From Xanthostigma xanthostigma (taxonomy: Eukaryota; Arthropoda; Insecta; Raphidioptera; Raphidiidae), in NCBI GenBank assembly GCA_963575645.1, contig OY754464.1, positions 80,884,948 to 80,948,947 on the forward strand: a DNA stretch of 64,000 nucleotides, read 5' to 3'. Both the position numbers and the translations under genes were made by a program. Below, piece after piece: positions 1 to 10,473 of this stretch (positions within the stretch are counted from its first letter, which is position 1; every line of letters starts with the position of its first letter). A model generated the notes under the pieces. That model saw nothing but the letters and a program-made list of their open reading frames with translations, ran no database searches and was not told where the DNA came from.

Positions 1-436
1 ACGACACACCCACTCAAAATAACGACAACAATACGTCATCATTGAGCAATAAACAGTACTTGTTTGTTATTTTGTTGCTTTGTTGTCGGCATCGTGCGTA
101 CCGAAGATTCTAAGAAATTCGTTCTTTTGTTTGTTGGGATTATCTTTCATATGTTTAGCTCAAGCTGCTTATCGATAAGTTATCATATTCTTAGTTGCCC
201 ACAAACTTGCAAACTGTGAACATGGCAAGTAAAAGAAAATCTTTGTGTATTGACGAAAAAGTTTTATTAATACGCGCAATAGAGGCGGGAGAAAAGATTA
301 GTGATGTTGGAAGACGCTTTGGAGTAAATATTAAAAAAATATTAATGGATTATTTTTTCTCTCCGTTTAACGACAACTCTCAATAACGCCACAAAGTGCA
401 CAGTCCCTTGAGTGTCGCTATATAGAGTTTACACTG
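1..436 (+). mobile_element. pogo/Tigger-type DNA transposon relic, truncated at window edge
   Basis: Holds the start of a pogo/CENP-B-type transposase: [35 protein letters not shown] (222-327), the N-terminal helix-turn-helix. The frame then runs into an internal deletion and non-coding 3' end sequence. The right end is ...GAGTTTACACTG followed by a TA target. A related, reversed copy lies at 38363-39367. Confidence 0.75.
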
Positions 437-1362
437 TAGTTTCAGCACGTAGCGCTTAGCTAGCCGCTACGAAACGCTTTATCGGCTATGACGTCACATA
501 GTTCAATGCACAAAGCGCTGGAGCTTTTGATCCTACTCATTATTATGTAATAATTGCATTATGTTACGGTTTCGTAAAAATTTTTCAATTCTTATTATTC
601 AGCTATGAAAAAGAAAGGATTTATTCTACTATAATATTCATAGCCATTGTACTAAATATGGAACAGACAAATTCTGTATGATACAAATCAAGTGCCTTTG
701 GATTTGTATGACGCATGCGCATTGTTAGTGCAAACTTTAATTAAACAAATGCGTTAACTCTAAACGCATGCGTTGTACATTTTTTAGACTTAAGTCAAAG
801 AGTAATCTATTCCCGAGTTAAAGTAGTTATTTTCACACGAACATATTTTTAGTATAAAAATACTAAATAATTAAAAATATTTACTCGACGATATTCGAAT
901 AATTATTTAATTAGTGTTTTCAAATTACAACGCAAAAATATATGTATATTATGCTTCATAGCCGCTGAAAAAGCTAACAAATTTTTCCTGGTGGAAAATT
1001 CAAAGCTAGTCCAAATTTGAAGTACCCGAGTTGGCAGGGGCTGGACCCCACATATATTTATTGTCCGGTATTGTACAAAAATGAATAAATGATGTTTACT
1101 GAAAAGAAAAACAAAACAAAACAATAAAAGATTTCAGTTGTCATCAGAATGGCACTTTAACCAAATCTGAAGTTCCTATATGGGTCATTCTCACTTGAAA
1201 GAATGCACTGTATCATTTACTTGCGCAAGCGCAATACGAATTTGTCCGCAGACAGAAATAGATATAGTTTATGAAACCTGTTGAGAGTTTTCTATTTCAA
1301 TATGTCAATTGTTCATTTTATTATAATATTGTGCTTTAGTACCATTAATATTTTTATTATTA
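437..1362. other. AT-rich intergenic DNA, nothing recognised
   Basis: Only short ORFs without family features. No gene or repeat with a partner in this window. Confidence 0.5.
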
Positions 1363-1876
1363 CAGTAGAGACGCGATAATCCGGACTAATTAAAACACAG
1401 CTGATCCGGATTATCAAAATGTCCGGATTACTGGATGTAATTTTAATTATCAAGAAAACAAACTAAAATGCTCATATTTTGCGGCTAACTGTTTATTTGA
1501 GGCTCCCTTTTTTAATTTGTCAAGAATTTCGTTTTTTACTTGCAGTAATAAAGTAACGTGTGATCGTTTACGCGGCGCCATAGTGTGTTCTCTATGTATT
1601 TCTATCTGAGTTTGACAACGACTGCATACATACTAAAACCACCTAACATCTCTCACTTCTCCGGCAACAAATATGTATGTAACTGTTTGTAACACACCGC
1701 CGGCCAATAGTGTTGACGCAAATAGTGCCGGTACAGCTACTCAATAACTAAGTATCATGATCCGGATTACTGAAACTGGAAAAATCCGGACTACAATGTA
1801 CATAATACTATCAAACGACTGTCCGAATTACCAAAGAATCCGGATTATGAAGGTTCGGATTAACGCGTCTCTACTG
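1363..1876. mobile_element. pogo-like MITE, TIR CAGTAGAGACGCG
   Basis: 514 bp with ends CAGTAGAGACGCGATAATCC and its near-complement, flanked by TA duplications (1361-1362, 1877-1878). No transposase ORF. Confidence 0.8.
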
Positions 1877-3342
1877 TATTACAAATTATTATTAAAACAA
1901 TACAAGAGCTGTATTGTACAATAAAGTGCTGAATTATGGTGCCAACATATTGTTTTTATAATAATTATTTTATTTTGCTACACGAATTTATAGACTGACA
2001 TGTTGTTATGTTTCATAGTGTCGTATATGTGTAATTAATTGTTATTTAGTTTTGTTTATATATTTTAGTTATCCTTTAGATATTTTATACCAAATAGTTT
2101 TGTTTTTCTTGTTGACATTTTAAGTTTATTTTTTAAGTGAAATCGATGAAAAAATATTGTTATTATTAAGTTTAAAATATCTATATCAAATTGTTGAAAT
2201 AGCACGTTGGTTATATTTAGACATTTATTGTATTTTTAAAAAGATTATAAAAAGCCGTTCCAATGCAAAAATTACATGTTGCGAATTGCAATTATATCAA
2301 AGGCTGGTCGTGGCAATAATTTATTAGTTTTTAATAATAACCACATAATGTAACAAAACACTACATTATCAAAAGTATTTTGATTTTGTTTTTTTTTTCT
2401 CTATCTTTTGTTTTGGTAAGGGAAGCGCGTAGTAACTATTTTTATAAGCTAATTTTTTTTCACGTGTTTTTTTTTTGTATTCCATGAATACTTCTTGAAT
2501 TATTTGTTTATTTTCGTTTTTAATTTAATAAATTCTAGTTGGGTTACGGTATAGACTATTAAACATATGACAGATATTTAGAATTGTCTTTTAAAAAAAA
2601 ATGGAAATTAGTATAGTAAGGCATCCGATAGATGGCACTGCTTGTAAGATTTCAATATTGCTGACAGCGCTCCTAGCGGTTTGCTTTACTATAAAATAGA
2701 ACTGGTGATTTCTCTTAGTAATTACTCAATAACCTATAATTTTCATTACAAACATTCTACTTGTTTTTAATTCAGATTTTAGAACAAAAATATTTTGCCG
2801 ATTATCATTTAATATTTTACAAATCACCAAAAGACAAAATATTGATATTGAAAAGTAAGGTCCCTTTTGATAATAGCATTTTTTTATATTATGTGATAAT
2901 GTGCTCAAATGATTTATTAAGGCCTTAAATTTAATGTAAAATAATATAAAAGTTTTGACATTGGCTATGCATCCTAAATACTTTCATTTTTGGAATTCTT
3001 CCAAAAAAATATATAATTGTTTCTTTCTGTAGTGAATGTCAAAACTTAGATAAAACTAACTTGATTTGCAAAAAAATAATACAATCAAAAAAATTATTTA
3101 TATGATTATTAAAAAAAGTCAAGTATATCACGTCTTTTAGGATTATATTGCGAAAATACTGACAAAAATTTGTCCTAGAATGGCAATTATTTTTTATAAA
3201 AAAATTGCTCAAGAAATCTGCCATGTCATAAATAGGCGTGTACAAAATCTGTTAAAAAATTACCTGAGTTATTTATAACGTCGCCTGTCGGTATGTTTTT
3301 TTATAATTTTAAAACGGTTTATTTCAGCTGTAAACGTTATCG
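1877..3342. other. AT-rich intergenic DNA
   Basis: Long A/T runs and short chance ORFs on the minus strand; nothing supported. Confidence 0.5.
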
Positions 3343-3350
3343 GCCTAAAG

Positions 3351-3584
3351 CAGGGGTGGCAAACGTTTCTATATCTACGTGCCGATAAGCAGCCAAAGAA
3401 ATTAGTTGTCAACAAAATGAATCAAGCATAGATGAAAAGAATAATTCCGATAATTAATTTGTTATTTGGTGATGGTCAATTTTTTTCGACATCTAGCATA
3501 TTTTTAATTATATCGATTTTGCACCTCAATCAATACCGTGCCAACAATAATCTGTCGCGTGCCCCCATAGGTTCGCCACCCCTG
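3351..3584. mobile_element. hAT MITE, TIR CAGGGGTGGC, 8 bp TSD
   Basis: 234 bp, ends CAGGGGTGGCAAACG / GGTTCGCCACCCCTG, flanked by perfect 8 bp duplications GCCTAAAG (3343-3350 and 3585-3592). A second copy is 31682-33296. Confidence 0.9.
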
Positions 3585-4189
3585 GCCTAAAGTATAAAAA
3601 TCGCGGTCCGTTTTTTAGCAACCGTACATAGATGGTGCGCAATATTGTTTCTTCAAATGGGGCTTTTAAGAATATTATTCTATTTTCGCGGGCCACAAAT
3701 TAAGAAAACTAAATAATTTTTATTTGGTTACTTTTAACATTTTTGTTTCGACAACTATACTGTTGTTATCAAATAAATTGTTTCTGATTTTTTAATTGAT
3801 TTACTGAATTGAGAAAAAGGGCCCGTGGGCCTCGAGTTGCACACTACTATTGCGCATGATCACTAGAGTGTATTCTATAACAGAAAATAGCCTTTCAAAA
3901 CATAAATGAATACAACACAATAAATATTTTTTTATAATAATTGCTGTTTTAGGTTATTAATGGGTTAAGAAAATTTTTTATGTATTTTCGTTAGAAAATT
4001 AATTATAGCTCAAACGAGAAATATATAAAATATATATTTTGTAAAAAATGTAAGAGTAGGATTTAGAATCCATAATAAAATTGTAATCATAAGCTCACAT
4101 TGGGTTGTGAATGATACTAATAATAAATAAAGATAATTATACAAAAAATTATGAATCTTTCATTTTACTGCCATGTTTTGAAAAAAAAA

Positions 4190-4355
4190 TTGGTTGTCTG
4201 TAAAGTCGGTTTACGGACGATAGTTTTACGTGATAACGTATTCCGCTCGAATATCATATTTAAGTCAGGCGGAACGTGACACATTTCGGAACGTGACACT
4301 TTTTCGTGCATGCAGCCGGTGTTTCATCAATTTATAAGACGTTATCACGTCAAAA
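4190..4355 (+). mobile_element. MITE family A, copy 1
   Basis: Family A starts TTGGTTGTCTGTAAAGTCGG and ends GACGTTATCACGTCAAAA. Inverted blocks TTTTACGTGATAACGT and ACGTTATCACGTCAAAA are subterminal, the left one about 40 bp inside. Eight copies differ by internal deletions. Shortest copy, 166 bp. Confidence 0.85.
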
Positions 4356-5635
4356 ATGTTCTTTCTGTTGATACAAAATTCATTGAAATCTGAACGGCAC
4401 TTTTCGTGAAATTTAATAAAATCTGTGATTTCTCATAAGGTTCAATGTTAAAGGCAAAAAACGTTTAATATTAATTACTTTTTTTTGGTTCTCTGTAGCT
4501 TTTTGAAATTTTCGGTGGTTCGTTATCTTATTAAAACCTACCAATATGCCAAGTTTCATTTAATTATGAACAGTAACTCTCTAACCGACAGTACTACCTT
4601 AAAGTGGGAAAAACAGACAAAAGCCGATAACGTTTTGAGTGTGTTTACTTTTAGGATTCTCCAAACAAAAATATTTAGCCCAATAGGTCATATGCATGTA
4701 TTTTTTTTATATTTTTAATAGATTATTTAGTCAACCATAATACGGAAAAAAATTGCTAATCATTTAAAAATGTAATATTATCACAAGAAAAAAAATATTA
4801 AATTTCACATTCAAAATTAGACAGTTTAAAGTTTAAACAATCGGCCATGTTGGCGGACTTATGTGACGTCATGATATATGATGCATGTCAACCTTGATGT
4901 CAAATTGTTAATGTTCTAAATGAAGTTTATTTGTTGTTTTCTCTGAATACTGACATAATCTTACTGTGAGACGACACAGTCGTCATGGAAACTGTTGTTG
5001 ATATATACTCTGACGTCACGCTGCGTTTTGAAAATTCGAAAATAGCGCATATTTTCTACATTTCTTTTTTATTATTTGTATTTTTTTTCAGTGATTAGAT
5101 TAATAAAATATCCATTACGATAGAATCAGGAACTAAAATATATTTCGAAATGAAAATTTAAACCAATTTTGAGTCTCATGCATATGACCTATTATTTGTG
5201 CTCCTGATGATGGGTTAATAGTACCTTGAAACGACAGTCGGGTGAATTAATAAGCTATATTCGTAGAGATTCTCCAAGTTTCTTCATTTATTTAATTATT
5301 TAAAAATATTTAATTAACAAAAATATGTATATATAAAATTCAAGCTGTTTTTAACATCTTATATTCTTATAACAAGAAAATATCTTTTTCAGTTCAGAAA
5401 ACAGGTCCGGATTGAACCCGTGGGACCTTGGGCAACTAGTCAAACGCCCGGTTGCCCTATACAGAGCTGCCAAAAAAAAGCAACAATTGCTCTTTCTGGT
5501 ATATATTTTTGCGATAAAAACATCGGATGGGAGGCAGGAATTGCCCAATAACAAAATGGCGACCAGACCAGACTGGACAGAAACTGAATCAATATTATGA
5601 AGTTTGCAATGTATTAAAAATACTCATTAAATACC
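4356..5635. other. Intergenic DNA downstream of GINS3
   Basis: Holds the GINS3 3' side on the minus strand; a TTTATT (poly(A) signal complement) is at 5287-5292. Overlapping ORFs at 5351-5600 lie in a repeat-like GC-richer block and are not credible genes. Confidence 0.4.
5204..5245 (+). repeat. Possible decayed Penelope hammerhead core
   Basis: CTGATGA (5204-5210) then GAAA (5228-5231) with an imperfect intervening stem. The layout resembles Penelope 3' ends, but no ORF or duplication was found nearby. Confidence 0.3.
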
Positions 5636-5863
5636 TTAATCTGCAATAATTTCTGTGTGTTTACGTTTTTTGTGATTTTTAATCATATCTGCTGTTGCGA
5701 TAGCTGTCGAACTCTGCATTAGCCATTCGTTTAACTGTGTTCTTGCTCGATGGCCTAAACGAAATAAATACCGCTCTAACTCGTCTAAATGTTGCCCCGA
5801 ACTCAAATCTGATCCCGAATTGTCAGCAAGGTCTATTACTTGTCGGAAACGGATTTTAAAAGT
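5636..5863 (-). CDS. GINS3: GINS3 exon 3 (terminal)
   Basis: Acceptor TATTCTTTTTAG, then TFKIRFRQVIDLADNSGSDL and the family's C-terminal motif LDELERYLFRLGHRARTQLN. It ends ...TEIIAD and TAA. 75 codons plus stop. Confidence 0.93.
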   Translation of the reverse strand, partial: TFKIRFRQVIDLADNSGSDLSSGQHLDELERYLFRLGHRARTQLNEWLMQSSTAIATADMIKNHKKRKHTEIIAD

Positions 5864-6720
5864 CTAAAAAGAATAATAAAAAATTGGTTGTCTGTAAAGT
5901 TGGTTTACGGACGATAGTTTTACGTGATAACGTATTCCGCTCGAATATCATATTTATAATAATACATAACCTAAATTTTAGTAGCTGTCAAACTATATTT
6001 TTACCGACTATCTATCGCTTATACTGCGCTCTCGCTTGCACGCACAGGGTCAGGCGGAACGTTACACTTTTTCGTGCGTGCAGGTGGTGTTTCATCAATT
6101 TATAAGACGTTATCACGTCAAAAAGTTCATTGTAAAAACAATTGAGAAAACATTGTGAAAGAGTGAGGTTACATGAAAAAATTTCTTGCATGTTCGAGTA
6201 TCAAAGCACTCGTGTAACCAACGCTTATGCGATGAACAACCAAATAGTCACATATCTGATAAGGAATATTTACCTGAATTAAAATATCGTTTACTTTTCC
6301 TTGGCTGTCATATTTCGCAACGTACGATCCCAAATCGTAAAAATACATTGCCAGCTTATGAAGATCCACAGTACAAGGATCTGCTTTTAAAATTTCTTGA
6401 TATGCATCTTTATACATGCGAGGTAAATCTATTTCGACCAAAGTTCTCATATTACCAAGCGATTCAACTAACCAAAATGGTAATTCCAATTTTGTACCAG
6501 CCGCCAAATCTTCGGTTTCCGATGAAGGATTTAAAAAACCTATATAAAACAATTGCTTTAAAAGCTAATTCTCAAAATTAACACATCAAAAAAAGATTGT
6601 GCATTAAAACTTACCAAGACGAGGTACTGCTTCTAAAAATTTACATGGCATACGTTCTTGAGTGGCCAAAATATCACCAAGAGAAAAATAATTTGGATAA
6701 TAACTTTGTTGAAAAGACAT
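5636..6720 (-). CDS. GINS3: GINS complex subunit 3 (Psf3), complete gene, 3 exons
   Basis: Psf3 is a core subunit of the four-protein GINS complex, part of the CMG replicative helicase that unwinds DNA at nuclear replication forks. Exons on the minus strand are 6720-6615, 6539-6274 and 5863-5636; phases 1 and 0 match at both junctions and all introns are GT-AG. The 600 nt reading frame gives 199 aa, close to the family length of roughly 200. It opens MSFQQSYYPNYFSLGDILAT, then has the family block KLELPFWLVESLGNMRTLVE, then DLPRMYKDAYQEILKADPCT and VDLHKLAMYFYDLGSYVAKY, typical of the Psf3 helical domain. The C-terminus is basic (KNHKKRKHTE), as in other Psf3 proteins. It is divergently paired with the PCLAF-like gene; the shared upstream interval carries E2F-type sites. 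No frameshift or stop is seen, so the gene looks functional. Confidence 0.95.
5884..6124 (+). mobile_element. MITE family A, copy 2, just upstream of GINS3 exon 3
   Basis: 241 bp; left end 20 bp from the exon 3 acceptor, so it occupies most of GINS3 intron 2 (5864-6273). Confidence 0.85.
6274..6539 (-). CDS. GINS3: GINS3 exon 2
   Basis: Acceptor TTTTATATAG; the first two bases complete a Gly codon. It encodes the central Psf3 domain from FLNPSSETEDLAAG through DSQGKVNDILIQ and stops at donor GTAAAT in phase 0. The plus-strand ORF over the same bases is a shadow. Confidence 0.94.
6615..6720 (-). CDS. GINS3: GINS3 exon 1
   Basis: Begins at the ATG whose complement lies at 6718-6720 and reads MSFQQSYYPNYFSLGDILAT, then the conserved ERMPCKFLEAVPRLG segment. 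It ends in phase 1 before donor GTAAGT. 106 nt. Confidence 0.93.
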
Positions 6721-7004
6721 TTCAAACGGATATTATTAATCAAATAAAAATGTTTTAACCTCGTTACAGACAAAAAAATTAACACAACACATGAAATAAT
6801 TTTCCCGCTAATTTCGTTTTTTTGACAGATCATTGCCTTGAAGTTAACACACGTGAATGACAGCGAAAATAACTAAACATAATTAATTTTAGATTGGCGG
6901 GAAGTAGAAGGAAACCAGCATTTTTAATCTTTGACATAAATTTTATTTAACCGACTACTTTAAAAAAATAATTTCTAGATTTCAGCTAAGAAATTTGAAA
7001 CGAA
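6721..7004. promoter_or_regulatory. Bidirectional GINS3/PCLAF promoter with E2F-type sites and E-box
   Basis: This 284 bp interval separates the two divergent start codons. It contains TTTCCCGC at 6801-6808 and TTGGCGGGAA at 6894-6903, both good matches to the E2F/DP consensus TTTSSCGC in either orientation. It also has a CACGTG E-box at 6850-6855 and a weaker GCGAAAA at 6863-6869. Both flanking genes act at replication forks, and E2F control of such genes is well established in animals. That one element drives both genes here is inference. Confidence 0.7.
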
Positions 7005-7092
7005 ATGGTGCGTACAAAAGAATCTTACAAAGGCGGGGGTAAAAGCTTGGGCAAAGTGTCCGTTGCATCTAATTCTCCAGCTCCTAAAAAAG
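7005..7092 (+). CDS. PCLAF: PCLAF-like exon 1
   Basis: Starts MVRTKESYKGGGKSLGKVSV and ends in phase 1 after a Lys-Lys pair at donor GTAAAC. The ATG is preceded by GAA, and the upstream frame is interrupted before it. Confidence 0.86.
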
Positions 7093-7413
7093 GTAAACCA
7101 ATTCTACGAAATAATGACAGCAAAGGGATCTCATTAATCCGTTTCTTTAATAGGAGGTGCAGGAAGTAGTGGTGGTATACGAGGAAATACATTAGTACAA
7201 CGTGAAACACCTCAATGGCAGAAACCAATAACGCAGTTTTTCCCACAGCCAAGCTCTTCTTCTGCCAAACATTCTAATCCAAATGAAGAAAGCGTATCAA
7301 CAGAAGTCGACAAATCAAACAAAGAGAACGTGTCGACTTCGACTATAACTGACAAATCTCCAAAAAAAGAAAATGTATCATTCGATGACAAAATTAATGA
7401 CGATAGTGATTAG
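7005..7413 (+). CDS. PCLAF: PCNA-associated factor (PAF15/PCLAF-like), complete gene, 2 exons
   Basis: A small, probably disordered nuclear protein that binds the sliding clamp PCNA during DNA replication and repair. Exons are 7005-7092 and 7154-7413; the intron is 61 bp, GT-AG, phase 1. The 115 aa product starts MVRTK, the N-terminal signature of the PAF15 family. It has a PIP box QKPITQFF at residues 52-59 inside TPQWQKPITQFF, matching QxxhxxFF and the family's TPxWQK context. Two KEN tripeptides (residues 86-88 and 101-103) are candidate APC/C degrons, expected for a cell-cycle-degraded factor. The C-terminus is acidic and serine-rich. The length matches the human protein (about 110 aa). 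It is head-to-head with GINS3 over a 284 bp gap. Assignment rests on motifs, since the rest of this family is poorly conserved. Confidence 0.87.
7154..7413 (+). CDS. PCLAF: PCLAF-like exon 2 with PIP box and KEN boxes
   Basis: Follows acceptor CTTTAATAG and completes a Gly codon. It carries the PIP box near the start, then a Ser/Asn/Glu-rich tail with two KEN tripeptides, ending NDDSD and TAG. Confidence 0.88.
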
Positions 7414-7586
7414 CTTAATATTTTTGTAATTGAATCAAATAATTCTTTGTTATAGTTTCCAAATGTGTGATAGTATAGGATACTTTAATTTAGTATTTAT
7501 AATGATTAAGTTTTGTACCAAAACACTGTTAAGCCAGTGCGGGACCTGTAGCTAATATTTCTAAGAGACCTTAGGTTTTGTATGAT

Positions 7587-7597
7587 AATAAAATAAA
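7587..7597 (+). terminator. Candidate poly(A) signals of the PCLAF-like gene
   Basis: Two overlapping AATAAA hexamers (7587-7592 and 7592-7597) lie about 175 nt after the stop codon on the same strand. This is a reasonable 3' UTR length for such a gene. Confidence 0.6.
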
Positions 7598-7696
7598 ACA
7601 CAAATTTTACAAACTGTTTTCAAATTAATGTGACCCCGCACAAACCTTACAGGATTTGGTTCTCGGTTAAATTGATCGAAAATGGTTGTACTTTAT

Positions 7697-8699
7697 AGTT
7701 TAAAGGTCACTAAGAAAAAGTGTCCATGGGCGCATAGCCTAAAAATCATAGACTATAGAGAGTTAATAAGGACTAGTGATGTGCTGGATCGTTAAAAATG
7801 TATATCTGCGGATACGGATCTGAATACGGATATTTGGTTTCAAGAACCGCGGATACGGATCTTAACTTTTTTAGAGTACGCGGCGGTAAATATTGCACAT
7901 CGACCTTTGGAAAAAGACTATCTGTTATGGGAAAAAGTTATTGACTTCTTTAAGAGTTAACTCTCATAACAGATTGTCTCTTTCCAAAGATCGATGTGCA
8001 ATATCTCATTATAAAGATAGTTTTTTATTAGTACCTTTGAGTTATGTACTATTGGTATGGTATTCACTACGATAAATTTTTGCAATATAAAGGTGCCAAA
8101 TACAATTTTAAGAAATAAAAAATAATCTGAATGGAATTTAACAGTTTTTCATTATTACCTAATCACCTATATATATAAAATTTCATCTATGAATTGAAAA
8201 TTAATAAGGTAAAATATCCGTAAAAAATCCGCCATAAAACTAACGGATACGAATCTTTCTTTTCCCTCGGATATCCGCGGATACGGATATCTGACACATC
8301 ACTAATAAGGACATATAAACCATTGCACGCGTGTGTTGACTTTTAGCATCAAAATCCATGCTAAAAACCAATAGATTTTTAGCTACAGATGTGATTTTAG
8401 ATATAGGGATACCCATTGAATTCACAATCTTACATCCTAAGCTCTAGAAATATGTTTTCAAATGCGCTGAATCCGAATATGACATTATTTTATACAGGGA
8501 TGATACCTTCCAACATTACCTAGTTTTCGACTATGTTTCTATTTCTAAAAAAAGCACCAAAGTTGAACATGGAACATGTTTGTGAATTCATTGAATATCC
8601 CTACATCTAAAATCTCGCTAAACATATCTGTAGTTAAAAATCTTTTGGTTTTTAGGTTATGCGCCCATGGACACTTTTTCTTAGTGACCTTTAACTACA
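7697..8699. mobile_element. Foldback element hosting hAT MITE D copy 1
   Basis: Ends TAGTTTAAAGGTCACTAAG and its near-complement, with conserved GTGTCCATGGGCGCATA in both arms. No coding capacity. Confidence 0.7.
7774..8304 (+). mobile_element. hAT MITE D, copy 1, 8 bp TSD
   Basis: 531 bp; ends TAGTGATGTGCTGGATC / GACACATCACTA; perfect duplication ATAAGGAC (7766-7773, 8305-8312). Has an internal palindrome around 7893-8010. Nested inside the foldback element 7697-8699. Confidence 0.85.
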
Positions 8700-9153
8700 T
8701 TAGTGGAGAAAATTATGGGATAAAAAAAATTCCAAATTTTTTAGGTTTTTCAAGTGGCTGTATTTCCCTTAAAAATGGTATTTTAAAAAAAGGATTTTAA
8801 ATCTCGAAGTTTCTAGTTTTGAGATCTTACCATGAAACATTTTTTCAAGCATCATGTTCCGCTCAATCCTAATGAATACCGAAAAAAAAATTTTTTCGAA
8901 ATTTTTTCAGTTCTTTTTTTTCGTCTACGAACTTGGAAAAAAATTTTCCAACTTAACTACTATATGGATCGGATAACTTGTTCATTCAGCTTTAATTTGC
9001 TTTTTTGAAAAGTTTGATAAGACCACCTTTCGCTGAGATTTCGAACTTTGAATGGAAAAGGATCTTTTTGCATTGATTAACGTATTATATAATACGTTAG
9101 CCAATGCTTTTTGTCTTTAACCTTCAATATCTCAGCAACCGCTGATCGCACAA
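8700..9153. other. Unassigned DNA
   Basis: No gene; A/T homopolymer runs. Confidence 0.4.
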
Positions 9154-9853
9154 GAAAAAAACTCGGGTCGCAGTGCGAAACCCTGCCGACAATATAGTGT
9201 ATTTGCTTTTATAAGCAGTGTGGCTCTATTGTATGAACTTAACTTTATTTTTGGACAAAATAAAAAAAATTACCCTCTAATACACCCCTTAAAACAACAT
9301 TTTTTTACTTAATTTCAATACTACATACCAATTCAACATCTGTACCAAATTATATACACCCTTCAGTATGTAAATCCATATCAGTAAACTTGCGTTTTCA
9401 TAAAATTTGTAAGTCCGGTCCTGTCGGGCCGATTTATTTAAATTTTAGCAGCACATTTCAATAATTACTAAAGGGTTAAATTTCAAATTTGAAGTGATTC
9501 TGAAAATGTTTTCCGTATTTTTGGGCCCAAAAACATTTTTCAACCCCTAAATACCCCCCTTAAAATGGCCCGATCGGGCCCATTTTAAATAGGCTTCTTG
9601 CGATGATGGATTCCAACATGTGGACCAAATTTCGTTTAAATCGATTAAGTCTGTCGAGAGTTATCGTGGTCACACATATATATATATATATATATATATA
9701 AATATATATATATATACATATATATATAAACATTTCCAAAAATGGTGCCAAACTTCTTAGAAACTTATGAAACGTCGAGAAATTTTGGTCCGACCCCTAG
9801 GTCCCGCCATCCGACCGACGCCAATAGTGTAAGTGCCTTATGGCAAATACACT
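9154..9853. repeat. Repeat X with (TA)n core, intact copy
   Basis: About 700 bp shared in reverse orientation with the sequence split around the LTR element (46857-47041 plus 52656-53190). Inner ends read TAGTGTATTTGC and GCAAATACACTA; homology continues about 40 bp past one end. The centre is a TA microsatellite (about 9677-9728). Confidence 0.75.
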
Positions 9854-10473
9854 AATTAAGGAGGGTTTTGCAATCTTGAATAAACTTCCCACAAAAATCA
9901 GCTACGGTTTTTTGAAAAAAAATTTTTTTTTATTCTTTACATTAATTTGAAAAATCAAGAAAAAAAGGGCTTTTGGGAAAATCAGGCGCTAAGTTGGAAA
10001 TATCGAGAAAACCAGTAATGTTGACTGTGCCTTTTACAGTTCAATATGCCCACAAAAACCCTACAGAGTTTCGATTCAATCCGTCGAGCCGTTTTTTTGT
10101 TTTATTCGATCGAATTTTTGAAAAAAAATTAAAGGATCACGATTTTGACTTTAAATGATCTTTAACAAAACGCAGAAAAAAATGTTTTTTCAGTGTTTTT
10201 ATGCATTTTTATTGATAAAAATGTTTTTTATGCAAAAAAATAAATTTTTTAAATTAATATTAAAAATTGATCAGAAAATGTATATTTTGCTGAAAAAAAA
10301 AATAGTAAAATAATAAAACAGGAAGTATAAACTCTTAACAGGCTATTTTATTTCTGTAAACACGTGTAACAAGCAGTCTTAAAGCAACACTTAAACATAC
10401 ATAATGGTTCTTGATAGCTTCACTCATATTCAGTAGTTTTGTACAGTCATGAAAAAAATGTTTTTATTAACAA
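9854..10473. other. Unassigned AT-rich DNA
   Basis: Homopolymer-rich. One 61-codon plus ORF without family features. Confidence 0.4.

Noticed and set aside
6186-6581. 131-codon plus-strand ORF
   Set aside because: It is the antisense shadow of GINS3 exon 2, whose minus frame matches Psf3 and has correct splice sites.
9560-9751. ORF with Ile-Tyr repeats (also at 46958)
   Set aside because: Translation of a TA microsatellite.
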